From Spirosoma endophyticum (GTDB lineage: Bacteria; Bacteroidota; Bacteroidia; Cytophagales; Spirosomataceae): a stretch of 64,000 nt of DNA. The position numbers and the translations under genes were made by a program. The stretch lies in assembly GCF_900112365.1 (NCBI RefSeq), contig NZ_FOLQ01000005.1, forward strand, positions 378,757-442,756, given 5' to 3'. The notes under the pieces are model-generated. The model was not told the origin of the DNA. It ran no database searches and saw only the letters and a program-made list of their open reading frames with translations. Position 1 is the stretch's first letter. Every line of letters begins with the position of its first letter. Positions 18,512 through 28,107 of this stretch are shown piece after piece.

Positions 18512-19870
18512 TTAAAGTATTTGACGCAGGCGACTAATCAGGAAACGGGGAACAAATAATAATGCGTTAGATTGAAGTTCAAAAACTTCTTTAGTTCTAC
18601 TATAGAGCCCATTTGTCAAATATGCTGCACAAAGCTGCGCCAATAATGTCGCAACTGATGCTCCGATAGCACCATAGAGTGGAATAAGAAAAAGATTTAA
18701 TCCAGCATTTACAACAGCCCCCATAATAGTACGTCCTAGAAGAAAACGTTGCATGTTCTCAACTATAAACCAATTATTAGTACCGACCGCAATAAATACA
18801 AATAGACCAGTCCAGATATGAATACTCAAAATAGGGCCAACTCCTTCGTATTCTGGTCCGTACAACATTGACGTAATACCATTTGCTAATATAGAAAATA
18901 CAATGCCGATAGTAATACCGCATACAGCTAGAATATTCAACAGCTTTTGATAACGATTAAGATAGCCATTGTAGTCATGAGCACGCAGTGCAATAATGCT
19001 TGGATAAAACGACATTGTAATAGCGCCAGCCACAAAATACCAAACTTCTGATAAACGCAATGCCGCACTATAACGACCTAACTCATGGCTATCTGCTAAG
19101 TATTTAAGCATAAGTTGATCGATACGCATATAAATAAAAATGAAAAACTCAGCCAACATTAATGGCCAAGCAAGTTGTATCAACCTTTGAACAATAGCTT
19201 TGTCGAATAAAAAACTAAAAATCGAATGGCCATGCTGGGTCAAATAAATCCAGTAAATCGTCAGATAGCTAATTAAAATATCACAAATTGATATAGCAAT
19301 AAAAAAGCTTAAATGATAATGTGCAGTCAAACCATATATCCGAACAGCTGTAGTTAAACTAAAAGAAATAACTTTTGGAATAATGGAATAGTGGATCTTT
19401 TGTATACTCTGGAAGTAAACGTCTACGGCGTCGAAACATTGAACGATTAAGCCAAGCGAAGATATTGAAATTAATAAAATTAGTTGCTGATTCGATGCAT
19501 GAATAATATTACATGCTATTAAGATCAGAAAAAACGAAATTAATCCCGATAAAAATTTGAGGCTCACAGTTGTTCTGACAAGTCTATCTACAGCCTCAAC
19601 ATTTTGAATAGGTATTTCACTAACTAAAATATTGTTTACGCCTAATGATGCTAAAGGAGCTAAAATCAATGGAAATACATTTACATAATTTAATAACCCG
19701 TATTCACTAGGGCCTAAGTAACGTGCAAGCCATATTCCAACTATCATACCGGTTGCCATTCGAAATATTTTATCGAAAAATAGCCACCCTACATTAACGA
19801 GAGATTTACTAAATGGAATTATTGTCCGAAAGTGCGTTACACTTAGCGAGCTACTTAACACTTTCTTCAT
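18512..19870 (-). CDS. Wzx-type polysaccharide flippase
   Basis: 452 residues with 12 or so membrane segments evenly spread, as in the MATE-like Polysacc_synt family. The N-terminal GWLFFDKIFRMATGMIVGIW and ARYLGPSEYGLLNYV are diagnostic of O-antigen and exopolysaccharide flippases. The protein moves undecaprenyl-linked repeat units across the inner membrane to Wzy. The gene starts eight bases past the dehydratase stop codon. It is the only flippase candidate in the locus. Confidence 0.9.
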   Translation of the reverse strand: MKKVLSSSLSVTHFRTIIPFSKSLVNVGWLFFDKIFRMATGMIVGIWLARYLGPSEYGLLNYVNVFPLILAPLASLGVNNILVSEIPIQNVEAVDRLVRTTVSLKFLSGLISFFLILIACNIIHASNQQLILLISISSLGLIVQCFDAVDVYFQSIQKIHYSIIPKVISFSLTTAVRIYGLTAHYHLSFFIAISICDILISYLTIYWIYLTQHGHSIFSFLFDKAIVQRLIQLAWPLMLAEFFIFIYMRIDQLMLKYLADSHELGRYSAALRLSEVWYFVAGAITMSFYPSIIALRAHDYNGYLNRYQKLLNILAVCGITIGIVFSILANGITSMLYGPEYEGVGPILSIHIWTGLFVFIAVGTNNWFIVENMQRFLLGRTIMGAVVNAGLNLFLIPLYGAIGASVATLLAQLCAAYLTNGLYSRTKEVFELQSNALLFVPRFLISRLRQIL

Positions 19871-19877
19871 GTAATAA

Positions 19878-20840
19878 CTAAACAGTTTGATTCATATACG
19901 CCTTTACCATAAGTCGAGCTACATCCGAGACATTGCTGCTGGCAGACCAACCTAATTGCTTATGTGCTTTTGTCGGATTGGCATGTCCTTCTGCAATATC
20001 AGTTGGCCGAAATAGTACAGGGTCTATTCGAATATGATTTTGCCAGTCAAGTTCGACAGACTCAAATACAATGCGTATAAAATCACGCAACTTATACGTC
20101 TGACCTGTTGCGATCACATAATCATCAACTTGTTTTTGCTGAAGCATAAGCCACATAGCTTCTACATACTCAGGGGCCCAGCCCCAGTCTCGAGCTATGT
20201 CTATATTACCCAATGTTAATACTTCATAGCTACCCTTTGCAATTCGGCAGGCAGCAGCCACGATTTTTTGTGTTACAAACCGCTCAGGTCTCAATGGCGA
20301 CTCGTGATTAAAAAGAATTCCTGTACTAGCATGTAACTGGTACGCTTCCCGATAATTAGCTACTTGCCAAAATGCGGCTGCTTTAGCTACTCCGTAAGGG
20401 CTACGAGGGCGAAAAGGAGTATTTTCATCAGCTGCCAAGCTACCTACATCGCCAAAGCATTCACTAGATCCAGCGTTATAAAATTTGATAGGAAGGTTGC
20501 TGAAACGAATAGCTTCCAATAGATTTAGTGTTCCTACGCTAATACTTTCAAGCGTTTCAACTGGTTGCTCAAAAGATAAGCCAACTGAACTCTGACCGGC
20601 CAGGTTATATACCTCATCTGGCTTAATTTTAAGCAACGTTTGTAAAACACTCCTGAAATCATTAATATTAATCGATACAGTTTGAACGTCATTACGAATT
20701 CCTAATCGTGCTAAATTAGTAAAGGAAGTCATTTGCGCATCACGCGACCCCCCAAAAACCTGATAGCCTTTTGTTAGCAGTAATTTAGACAAATAACTGC
20801 CATCCTGGCCTGATATGCCACAAATCAAGGCTGTTTTCAT
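19878..20840 (-). CDS. gmd: GDP-mannose 4,6-dehydratase
   Basis: 320 residues. I chose ATG 20840 because the upstream gene stops in an ATGA overlap there; an in-frame start 12 codons further up would lie inside that gene and adds residues unlike the family. The short-chain dehydrogenase fold is clear: ALICGISGQDGSYL (NADP loop), YNLAGQSSVG, NAGSSECFG, and the catalytic pair in SPYGVAKAAAFW. FNHESPLRPERFVTQKI matches the substrate-binding block of GMD enzymes. It converts GDP-D-mannose to GDP-4-keto-6-deoxymannose, precursor of fucose, D-rhamnose or perosamine. No fucose synthase or reductase is present here, so the final sugar is decided by a gene elsewhere. Confidence 0.9.
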   Translation of the reverse strand: MKTALICGISGQDGSYLSKLLLTKGYQVFGGSRDAQMTSFTNLARLGIRNDVQTVSININDFRSVLQTLLKIKPDEVYNLAGQSSVGLSFEQPVETLESISVGTLNLLEAIRFSNLPIKFYNAGSSECFGDVGSLAADENTPFRPRSPYGVAKAAAFWQVANYREAYQLHASTGILFNHESPLRPERFVTQKIVAAACRIAKGSYEVLTLGNIDIARDWGWAPEYVEAMWLMLQQKQVDDYVIATGQTYKLRDFIRIVFESVELDWQNHIRIDPVLFRPTDIAEGHANPTKAHKQLGWSASSNVSDVARLMVKAYMNQTV

Positions 20841-21910
20841 ATAAACTTCCAATTTCGGATAAATAGTATACCACACGTAATAATTGCGCTTACTATTGCA
20901 AAGCCAAGTATAATATAAGTACGTTTTGGTCCGCTTTTATAGATAGGTACAATAGGAGGCTCTAATATTTTGAATGTTGGCGTATCCTCCTCAACTTTAA
21001 TTTTGGCCTGCTCTAATTGTCTGGCTAAATCATTGTAGACCGATTGTTCGAGCAGATAATTAGACTGGAGTCGTTGCTCATTTATTTTAGCGGTATTTAA
21101 ATAGACGTTTACATTACGATCCCGGTAATTAGACAACGCAAATTCTGCATTTTCATACCGTCGTTTCACATCGCTTACTTGCTTTGTCAGAAAATTGACA
21201 CGCCTACGTGCTTTATCGGTACGATAAGCAATAATATAGTCAGTCAAATATTTCAGCGATAAGTTAGCTACCATAGCCGCCACAACAGGATCAGGCTCAG
21301 TAGCAACAACCGTAATTACACCTGTTTTCTTGTCAAACGTCGAAGATACACTCCCTTGTACCGCTTTAATTAAATTATACTGCCCCTTTGTTACTTTAAT
21401 TGCTTGGCCAATATTTTTTGAGACTAACTTACCTTTATCGGTATTACTTCCGTCATCATTAATAATAAATATACTTTTTATTTTATCAAGGATGCTGCTT
21501 GAACTAGTCCGATTAATGTATTCTTCTAAAGTCATGGTAGTATCTAATTCCTTAGACTGCACCTGCTGCTTTAATATGACCATAGCAAACGGAACGCTTT
21601 GAAGAACATTTGGGTATAAATCAGGACGAGCATCAAGTGTGCTGACGTTATCTATCCCAAGGCCAGAAAAACTAGACAAAGAACCAAATCCCCCTGCCCC
21701 TCTGCCCTGTACTTCTGGCATAATAGTTACCTCTACCTTAAATATATTAGGTTGAGAAAAAGCATATACTGCACCAACTATAAGCCCAATCACACCTCCA
21801 ATCAATATTTTTCGGAAATTACTTTTAAAAAACAGTACAATATCACTTAGCCGAACTTCTATTTCGGCTTCATCACTAGATTTTCGGAGTTTTTCTTCTA
21901 TAACATCCAT
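20837..21910 (-). CDS. Wzz/GumC-like polysaccharide chain-length protein
   Basis: 357 residues. A cytoplasmic N-terminus leads to a membrane helix at about 35-52 (ILIGGVIGLIVGAVYAF), followed by a long periplasmic region with coiled-coil character (residues 200-300) and a second membrane helix near the C-terminus (TYIILGFAIVSAIITCGILF). ILEPPIVPIYKSGPKR is the Pro-rich segment before helix 2 typical of Wzz/GumC proteins. There is no Walker motif and no tyrosine-rich tail, so this copolymerase lacks the kinase domain of Wzc. It sets chain length and links Wzy to the export protein encoded just upstream. Confidence 0.88.
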   Translation of the reverse strand: MDVIEEKLRKSSDEAEIEVRLSDIVLFFKSNFRKILIGGVIGLIVGAVYAFSQPNIFKVEVTIMPEVQGRGAGGFGSLSSFSGLGIDNVSTLDARPDLYPNVLQSVPFAMVILKQQVQSKELDTTMTLEEYINRTSSSSILDKIKSIFIINDDGSNTDKGKLVSKNIGQAIKVTKGQYNLIKAVQGSVSSTFDKKTGVITVVATEPDPVVAAMVANLSLKYLTDYIIAYRTDKARRRVNFLTKQVSDVKRRYENAEFALSNYRDRNVNVYLNTAKINEQRLQSNYLLEQSVYNDLARQLEQAKIKVEEDTPTFKILEPPIVPIYKSGPKRTYIILGFAIVSAIITCGILFIRNWKFI

Positions 21911-21957
21911 TTTTACTTTACATGAACAGTAGATTTATAATTAGTAGATTACGCCTG

Positions 21958-24381
21958 TTAATTACGCAATACGTTAGTGAGTGCAAAAGCCAGTGTTGCA
22001 AGTAGCGAAAGAATAGAAATTCGTTCGCCAGTTGATAGTCTGCTTCTTACGTCGAATGGCTTAAACGGAACGATAACTGTTGAGCCTGGTTCTATTTCAG
22101 GCCACGTTTTGAAAAAAAGAAATTTATGTGTTCGTTTTTTGTGCCCGTTTGGGTAGATAACATACGTTTTCTTCTCTACTGCATTCTCAGTAAAACCGCC
22201 AGCATCGCTCACGTAATCATCAAATGAGTAACTGGCTTTATAACTAACTAAGGCAGGGTTTAGAACAGCACCTTGGATTGATACAACCTCTGGTCGACGT
22301 GGAATAAACAGTGTATCATTGGGGCTAAGTAAAAGATTATCGTCTGTATTTGGATTCTCGATTACCTTACTTATATCCGTGCCAACATTTAAGCCATCCC
22401 GTTTAAACTGCGCTGCAGCTAAATAGGCTTGAGGTTTCAATCCACCAGCGCGCTTAATCAAATCAGCAATCCGTTCTCGGGGCCTGAAAATAGCGTAACT
22501 ACCAGGTTGCATTACCTGCCCACCTATATATACTTGTTGTTGAGGTTCATAAGTAGGTGACGTACGAACATAAACAATATCGAAAGGCTGTAAAGCAAAT
22601 GGGACTTTTGATTTTGCGGGATCATTACCAATTTCTTGAGCACTAATCTGCAAATCTCGATCGATAGAAAACCTATGAATTTCTAAAGCCGGGGTATTGG
22701 CATCCAACGAGTCCTGGCGAATACGTCTGGCCACTTCGATTAAACTTGGTTTAGCGCCTTCCCGAAAACCGCCGGCATTAGCCACTAGATCGGCTATGCT
22801 CATGTTGCTAACGAAAGGAATAGCCGATGGCTCATTAACCGCCCCTTCAACATTAATAAAGTACTCTTCACGCAAATCCCGAATCGATAAAATTGTAAGA
22901 ACGTCCTGCTTCATCAAGGGGATGTCAGCAATTTCGCCCTTCATCAATTTACCTAAATCAAATGATATATTCTCTTTATCTAAATTAGGCAATTCACGAA
23001 CGATCATCGCCCGATTTTTAAAAGCATCATTACGTAGTCCTTCAGCCCGTTGAATGAGCTGACGAACAGTTTCTGTCCCAGGTTCTATAGCAAAATCGCC
23101 GGGTCGCATGATGGCACCACCAATTTGAACCCGATTTTCGTAGCGCTCGAGAATTTTACCAACAAAGTAAGTATCCCCCGATTGAGGCACAAAATCAGCC
23201 ATTTGGGCTTCAGTAATTGTCTTTATCTGACGTTCACGGTCTGTATTACGGCGAACGGTTATACTAGCTCGGTAGGCATCATCAGCAAAGCCGCCCGCGA
23301 AGCTCAACATTGTCTTTACCGTTTCGCCTGGTAGCATTTCAAAAATAGCTGGTCGGCGCACTTGTCCTGTTAATTCGACGTGTGTCTGATAATCAGCAAC
23401 GCGGATAACGTCCTGATCCATTAATCGAATATTATCCCGCTGATCAGCCCGAAGAATATAATCATACAGATCAATGGTACGAACCACATGATTACCCCGA
23501 ATGACATTAATTTTACGAAATGAACCTGTCGCTGGATTTGGTCCACCAGCCAAATACAAAGCGTTAAAGGCTGATCCTAATGATGAAATCGTATAAGTTC
23601 CTGGCCGCACCACCTCACCAACTATAGTAACTTTAATACTCCGAATATTAGCAAGGGTCACATTTACGAACGTATTGCTGCCAGGAACCCCTAAGCCCTG
23701 ATATCCACTTTTTCGTAACCGGTCTACGATACGTGCTTGAGCTTGTTCAATTGTAAGACCACTAACAAAAATGGGAGGCAGATTCTGAATTTTAACGGTT
23801 CCTTCTGGCGCAACTTTAAGCTTCAAATTGTCAGACGATGCCCCCGAAATATCGATCCCAATTTCGTCATCAGGGCCTACGATATAGTTACGGGGTGTCG
23901 CAATACGGAGATTTGGCTCGAAAGACAGACTAGCATTGGCAAACAGGGAGGCCCCGAATACGGCTAATCCGCCATTTGCGTCCCGCCGAGTAGTTGTAGG
24001 CAGAGAATCCGTGGCGTTGCGGGTAGAAACATCCGAGGGTAACGTACGAGCGTTACTGGAAGAAGTCGTGACCCTATCTTTCGACTGCGCGGCACCTTTT
24101 GTCTGAATCTCGGCATTACGTCGGCGCAGAATAGCAATGTCTGCTTGAGTGAATCCCTGCGACATAGCCGCTATTTCTATCTGTGATTCAGTAAGTCCCC
24201 GACTTTGTGCCTGCCGGTAGAAGTCCAGTACCTGTTCGTCACTCATCAAATTGGCTCGCGAACCAGCCTGTTGAGCGGCTGCCCAATTCATTCCTATCAG
24301 CGTAAATAGCAGGAGAATAAATGAGAATTGATAATTTCGGCAGATAGAATATGACAATTTGTCCTTAGTAAGCATGAACAC
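21958..24381 (-). CDS. Wza-like polysaccharide export protein with multiple SLBB domains
   Basis: 807 residues. A signal sequence (hydrophobic to about residue 36, ending MNWAAAQQ) precedes a helical region and the polysaccharide export domain (YIVGPDDEIGIDISG, then PEGTVKIQNLPPIFVSGLTI at about 165-215). Several SLBB repeats follow, seen as VTIVGEVVRPGTYTI, VELTGQVRRPAIFEML, VQIGGAIMRPGDFAI, FINVEGAVNEPSAIPF, VYIGGQVMQPGSYAIF and VSIQGAVLNPALVSY, about six. A C-terminal hydrophobic helix (ISILSLLATLAFALTNVL) may be the membrane anchor. It forms the outer-membrane exit channel for the polymer. It is the first gene of the minus-strand locus, next to a candidate promoter. Confidence 0.92.
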   Translation of the reverse strand: MFMLTKDKLSYSICRNYQFSFILLLFTLIGMNWAAAQQAGSRANLMSDEQVLDFYRQAQSRGLTESQIEIAAMSQGFTQADIAILRRRNAEIQTKGAAQSKDRVTTSSSNARTLPSDVSTRNATDSLPTTTRRDANGGLAVFGASLFANASLSFEPNLRIATPRNYIVGPDDEIGIDISGASSDNLKLKVAPEGTVKIQNLPPIFVSGLTIEQAQARIVDRLRKSGYQGLGVPGSNTFVNVTLANIRSIKVTIVGEVVRPGTYTISSLGSAFNALYLAGGPNPATGSFRKINVIRGNHVVRTIDLYDYILRADQRDNIRLMDQDVIRVADYQTHVELTGQVRRPAIFEMLPGETVKTMLSFAGGFADDAYRASITVRRNTDRERQIKTITEAQMADFVPQSGDTYFVGKILERYENRVQIGGAIMRPGDFAIEPGTETVRQLIQRAEGLRNDAFKNRAMIVRELPNLDKENISFDLGKLMKGEIADIPLMKQDVLTILSIRDLREEYFINVEGAVNEPSAIPFVSNMSIADLVANAGGFREGAKPSLIEVARRIRQDSLDANTPALEIHRFSIDRDLQISAQEIGNDPAKSKVPFALQPFDIVYVRTSPTYEPQQQVYIGGQVMQPGSYAIFRPRERIADLIKRAGGLKPQAYLAAAQFKRDGLNVGTDISKVIENPNTDDNLLLSPNDTLFIPRRPEVVSIQGAVLNPALVSYKASYSFDDYVSDAGGFTENAVEKKTYVIYPNGHKKRTHKFLFFKTWPEIEPGSTVIVPFKPFDVRSRLSTGERISILSLLATLAFALTNVLRN

Positions 24382-24407
24382 TGGCTATTGGGCCAAAAAT
24401 TGAATTA

Positions 24408-24415
24408 CAAAAGTA
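24408..24415 (-). promoter_or_regulatory. Candidate -7 element for the polysaccharide operon
   Basis: TACTTTTG on the minus strand matches the Bacteroidota -7 consensus TAnnTTTG. Transcription would start roughly at 24401, about 20 bases before the export-protein ATG at 24381. No TTG -33 box is visible at the expected distance, so the call is tentative. Confidence 0.4.
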
Positions 24416-24445
24416 ATAGATTCCCTTGAAAACGTTGTTGCACTG

Positions 24446-24465
24446 TTGCAAAGTATATACTGCAA
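24446..24465. promoter_or_regulatory. Palindromic operator-like site between secA and the polysaccharide operon
   Basis: TTGCAAAGTATATACTGCAA has arms TTGCA/TGCAA around GTATATAC, with two extra bases on one side. It lies upstream of both divergent promoters, where a shared regulator could bind. No regulator is identified. Confidence 0.35.
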
Positions 24466-24478
24466 CACCACCCTTACC

Positions 24479-24508
24479 TTGTAGTACCGTTGTAATGCAC
24501 TAAATTTG
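24479..24508 (+). promoter_or_regulatory. secA promoter (TTG-N19-TAAATTTG)
   Basis: TTG at 24479-24481 and TAAATTTG at 24501-24508 are separated by exactly 19 bases, matching the Bacteroidota primary-sigma consensus at both boxes. The predicted start site is near 24515, giving a leader of about 80 bases before the secA ATG. Confidence 0.7.
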
Positions 24509-24597
24509 CAGAAAAATAATCGGTAGTTGCTGGTAATTAGATGCATCAATAGGTGAAAAGTAACGATTACTGACCGATTACTAATGAATAAAACGAA

Positions 24598-27500
24598 ATG
24601 ATTAACTTAATAGCTAAATTTTTCGGCACCAAATCACAACGGGACATTAAAGAACTACTCCCTTATGTTGAGAAGGTAAATACCGAATTTGTCCAGTTAA
24701 AAGAGCTTTCAAATGACGAACTACGTCGGGTCTCGGCCGAGCTTAAAGCCCAGATTGCCGCTGAGTTAGCCGATATTGACAACCAACTTTCTGAGCTCAA
24801 AGAACAGGCTGGCAATCCTGATGTAGACGTTAACGAGAAAGAGCAGATCTTTAATCAGATTGACAAACTCGAAGCCGATCGCAACACCGAACTGGAGCGC
24901 GTCTTACTCGACATCTTACCCCGTGCTTTTGCTGTTGTTAAGGAAACTGCCCGCCGGTTTACTGAAAATGAGCAATTGACCGTAACCGCTACCGACTTTG
25001 ACCGTGAGATTGCCAGTCGTAAGAAAAACGTTGTTATCGATGGCAATCAGGCGCACTGGGCAAATACCTGGGATGCCGCTGGAACACCAATAAAATGGGA
25101 CATGGTGCACTATAACGTCCAGATTATTGGTGGTGTGGTGCTTCATCAGGGCAAAATTGCGGAGATGGCAACTGGCGAAGGTAAAACACTTGTTGCTACG
25201 TTCCCTGCATTTCTGAATGGTCTTGCGGGGCGGGGTGTCCATATTGTGACGGTCAACGATTACCTGGCTAAACGTGACTCGGAATGGATGGCGCCTTTGT
25301 TTGAGTTTCATAGCCTGCGAGTGGATTGCATTGACAAACACCAGCCAAACTCTGAGCAACGTAAGCATGCCTATCTGGCCGATATTACGTATGGCACAAA
25401 CAATGAATTTGGCTTCGACTACCTGCGCGACAACATGGCCCGTGAAACGGGTGAGCTAGTACAGCGTAAGCACCACTACGCTATGGTGGATGAGGTTGAC
25501 TCTGTCTTAATTGATGATGCTCGTACCCCACTCATTATCAGTGGCCCTGTACCTCGTGGCGATGAGCAGGACTATATTGAGCTGAAACCCCGTGTCGCTC
25601 GCGTCGTTGAAGCCCAGCGTAAATTAGTTTACGATTTTTTGAACGATGCTAAAAAGAAAATAGCATCTGGCGATGAAAAAGAAGGGGGCTTGTCGTTGTT
25701 TCGGGCATACCGTGGTTTACCGAAACATAAGCCACTCATTAAATTTCTGAGCGAAACCGGGAACAAAGCGCTGCTGCAAAAGACCGAGTCAATCTATCTG
25801 GCTGAGAACCAGAAACTCATGCCGGAGGCCGATGCTCCCTTATATTTCACGATTGACGAGCGCCATAATGGCATCGATCTGACGGAGAAAGGGATTGATT
25901 ACATCACAGGCTCAGGTGAAGATCCTAACTTCTTTATTCTCCCTGATCTTTCTATTGACCTCAACGCAGTTGATAAAGACGCTGATTTCTCGGAACAGGA
26001 GAAAATTCTTCATAAAGAAGCCGTTATTCGGGACTACGCGGTCAAAACGCAGCGTATCAATACGGTCAACCAGTTACTGAAAGCCTATACACTCTTTGAG
26101 AAAGACACTGAGTACGTTATCATGGACGGAAAAGTGAAGATCGTGGATGAGCAGACAGGCCGAATTATGGAAGGGCGTCGCTGGTCGGATGGGTTGCACC
26201 AGGCTGTTGAAGCGAAGGAAAACGTAAAAGTTGAGGACGCTACACAGACCTATGCAACTGTTACGCTCCAGAACTACTTCCGCATGTATCACAAGCGGGC
26301 CGGTATGACCGGTACCGCCGAGACGGAAGCATCAGAATTCTGGCAGATTTACAAAATGGACGTGGTCGTCATTCCGACCAACCGGGCCATTAGCCGGGCT
26401 GATGAGGAAGACAAAGTATATCGGTCGGTTCGGGAGAAATACAATGCCGTAGTCGAAGAGATTACCAGTCTGGTTGAGAAAGGACGGCCCGTGCTTGTTG
26501 GTACAACTTCGGTCGAGAACTCCGAATTATTGAGTCGATTGTTAACGCTACGGAAACTTCCTCACCAAGTCTTAAATGCCAAATACCACCAGCGTGAAGC
26601 TGAAATCGTAGCATCGGCCGGTTTGCCAGGCAACGTTACGATTGCGACCAACATGGCCGGTCGTGGTACAGATATTAAACTGACACCTGAATCCCGGAGT
26701 GCTGGAGGCTTGGCCATTATCGGCACCGAGCGTCACGAATCGCGTCGGGTTGACCGGCAGTTACGTGGTCGGGCGGGTCGTCAAGGTGACCCCGGTACGT
26801 CGCAATTTTTTGTATCGCTCGAAGATAGTCTCATGCGTTTATTCGGTTCCGACCGGATTGCAAAAGTAATGGACCGTATGGGGCTTGAAGAAGGCGAGGT
26901 TATTCAGCATTCGATGATTACGAAGTCCATCGAACGGGCCCAGAAAAAAGTTGAAGAAAACAACTTCGGCATTCGGAAGCGGTTGCTGGAATACGATGAC
27001 GTAATGAATTATCAGCGCGAGGCTATTTACAAACGTCGTCGAAATGCGCTGTTTGGCGATCGGTTACCGCTGGACATTGCCAACACGATGTACGACGTAG
27101 TGGAAGAAACCGTCAATAATGCGGAGGGGAATTACGAGGAAATAAAACTCCAGCTCCTAACGACTCTTGGCGTCACTCCGAATTTATCGAACGATGAGTT
27201 TAACCGCTTGAAAAAGCCGGATCAGATTCGACGCCTGTATGACGAAGCCGAAGTGCAATACCAAGCGAAGAACCAAGCTATCGCTGAGAAAGCGTTACCC
27301 ATTCTAACGCAAGTCATGAATGAGCAGGGCCATCAGATCAAAAATATTGTTGTGCCTTTCTCTGATGGTATTCATGAATTGACGGTTGTTTCTGACTTGC
27401 AAAAAGCTGTTAGTTCGGGAGCTCGCGAGATCGTAACTGAAATGGAGAAGGCCGTAACCCTGTCGGTAATTGACCAGGAGTGGAAAGAACATCTCCGCGA

Positions 27501-27987
27501 AATGGACGACCTGAAACAGTCGGTACAGAATGCTGTCTTCGAGCAGAAAGATCCCTTGTTGGTTTATAAATTTGAGTCGGTTGAGTTATTCAAACGGTTC
27601 CTCAACAAAGTAAACTTCGACACGATCAGTTTCCTGACGAAAGCCGACATTCCAGCGCAGGAACCAGAAGAAGTACAGCAGGAGATTCGTCAGGCCCCCG
27701 CACAGCATCGGCCGCAGCCACAACCAAAGCTGCACACGAACATGGAGGACTTTGATGACGATCACCTCGCTACCGGTCCTGAAGAATACGCCCGTAGAAT
27801 GGCTGAAAATAATGCAATGGGCGCGGGTGCTCCACCAATGCCACCACGTCAGCCTGCACGGGTGGCCAAAATGGATCGCAATGCCAAAGTAAGTGTACAA
27901 TATGCCGATGGCTCTGTCAAGCGCGACGTTAAATTCAAGACGGTTGAAAATGACGTAGTAAGCGGCAAAGCGATGCTTATTGAATAA
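24598..27987 (+). CDS. secA: Preprotein translocase ATPase SecA
   Basis: 1129 residues, longer than E. coli SecA (901) but usual for Bacteroidota. Walker A is MATGEGKTLVA (about 189-199), Walker B is MVDEVDSVLIDDARTPLIIS (about 295-314), and the helicase motifs TNMAGRGTDIKL (about 684-695) and RQLRGRAGRQGDPGTSQFF complete the motor. An insertion around residues 40-90 and another near 345-400 account for the extra length. The C-terminus has a Pro/Gln-rich linker (about 1020-1090) and lacks the Cys-rich zinc-binding tail seen in many SecA proteins. It drives protein export through SecYEG. The gene has its own promoter and ends at an intrinsic terminator. Confidence 0.98.
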   Translation: MINLIAKFFGTKSQRDIKELLPYVEKVNTEFVQLKELSNDELRRVSAELKAQIAAELADIDNQLSELKEQAGNPDVDVNEKEQIFNQIDKLEADRNTELERVLLDILPRAFAVVKETARRFTENEQLTVTATDFDREIASRKKNVVIDGNQAHWANTWDAAGTPIKWDMVHYNVQIIGGVVLHQGKIAEMATGEGKTLVATFPAFLNGLAGRGVHIVTVNDYLAKRDSEWMAPLFEFHSLRVDCIDKHQPNSEQRKHAYLADITYGTNNEFGFDYLRDNMARETGELVQRKHHYAMVDEVDSVLIDDARTPLIISGPVPRGDEQDYIELKPRVARVVEAQRKLVYDFLNDAKKKIASGDEKEGGLSLFRAYRGLPKHKPLIKFLSETGNKALLQKTESIYLAENQKLMPEADAPLYFTIDERHNGIDLTEKGIDYITGSGEDPNFFILPDLSIDLNAVDKDADFSEQEKILHKEAVIRDYAVKTQRINTVNQLLKAYTLFEKDTEYVIMDGKVKIVDEQTGRIMEGRRWSDGLHQAVEAKENVKVEDATQTYATVTLQNYFRMYHKRAGMTGTAETEASEFWQIYKMDVVVIPTNRAISRADEEDKVYRSVREKYNAVVEEITSLVEKGRPVLVGTTSVENSELLSRLLTLRKLPHQVLNAKYHQREAEIVASAGLPGNVTIATNMAGRGTDIKLTPESRSAGGLAIIGTERHESRRVDRQLRGRAGRQGDPGTSQFFVSLEDSLMRLFGSDRIAKVMDRMGLEEGEVIQHSMITKSIERAQKKVEENNFGIRKRLLEYDDVMNYQREAIYKRRRNALFGDRLPLDIANTMYDVVEETVNNAEGNYEEIKLQLLTTLGVTPNLSNDEFNRLKKPDQIRRLYDEAEVQYQAKNQAIAEKALPILTQVMNEQGHQIKNIVVPFSDGIHELTVVSDLQKAVSSGAREIVTEMEKAVTLSVIDQEWKEHLREMDDLKQSVQNAVFEQKDPLLVYKFESVELFKRFLNKVNFDTISFLTKADIPAQEPEEVQQEIRQAPAQHRPQPQPKLHTNMEDFDDDHLATGPEEYARRMAENNAMGAGAPPMPPRQPARVAKMDRNAKVSVQYADGSVKRDVKFKTVENDVVSGKAMLIE

Positions 27988-28008
27988 AGAGTCACACGAA
28001 GCTCATAT

Positions 28009-28049
28009 AAACGCCCTCTGGAACATATGTTCTGAGGGCGTTTTTTTTT
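28009..28049 (+). terminator. Intrinsic terminator of secA
   Basis: AAACGCCCTC and GAGGGCGTTT form a 10-base GC-rich stem, followed by nine T residues. It lies 22 bases past the secA stop codon. Confidence 0.92.
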
Positions 28050-28107
28050 GATCGCAACAACGGGAGGTACAGACACTTTTAGACAAGCCAAATCGTTATA
28101 AAACAGC

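Noticed and set aside
24916..25368. Minus-strand open frame of 150 codons
   Set aside because: It is antisense to secA within the ATPase region; the frame is open because of codon bias in secA.
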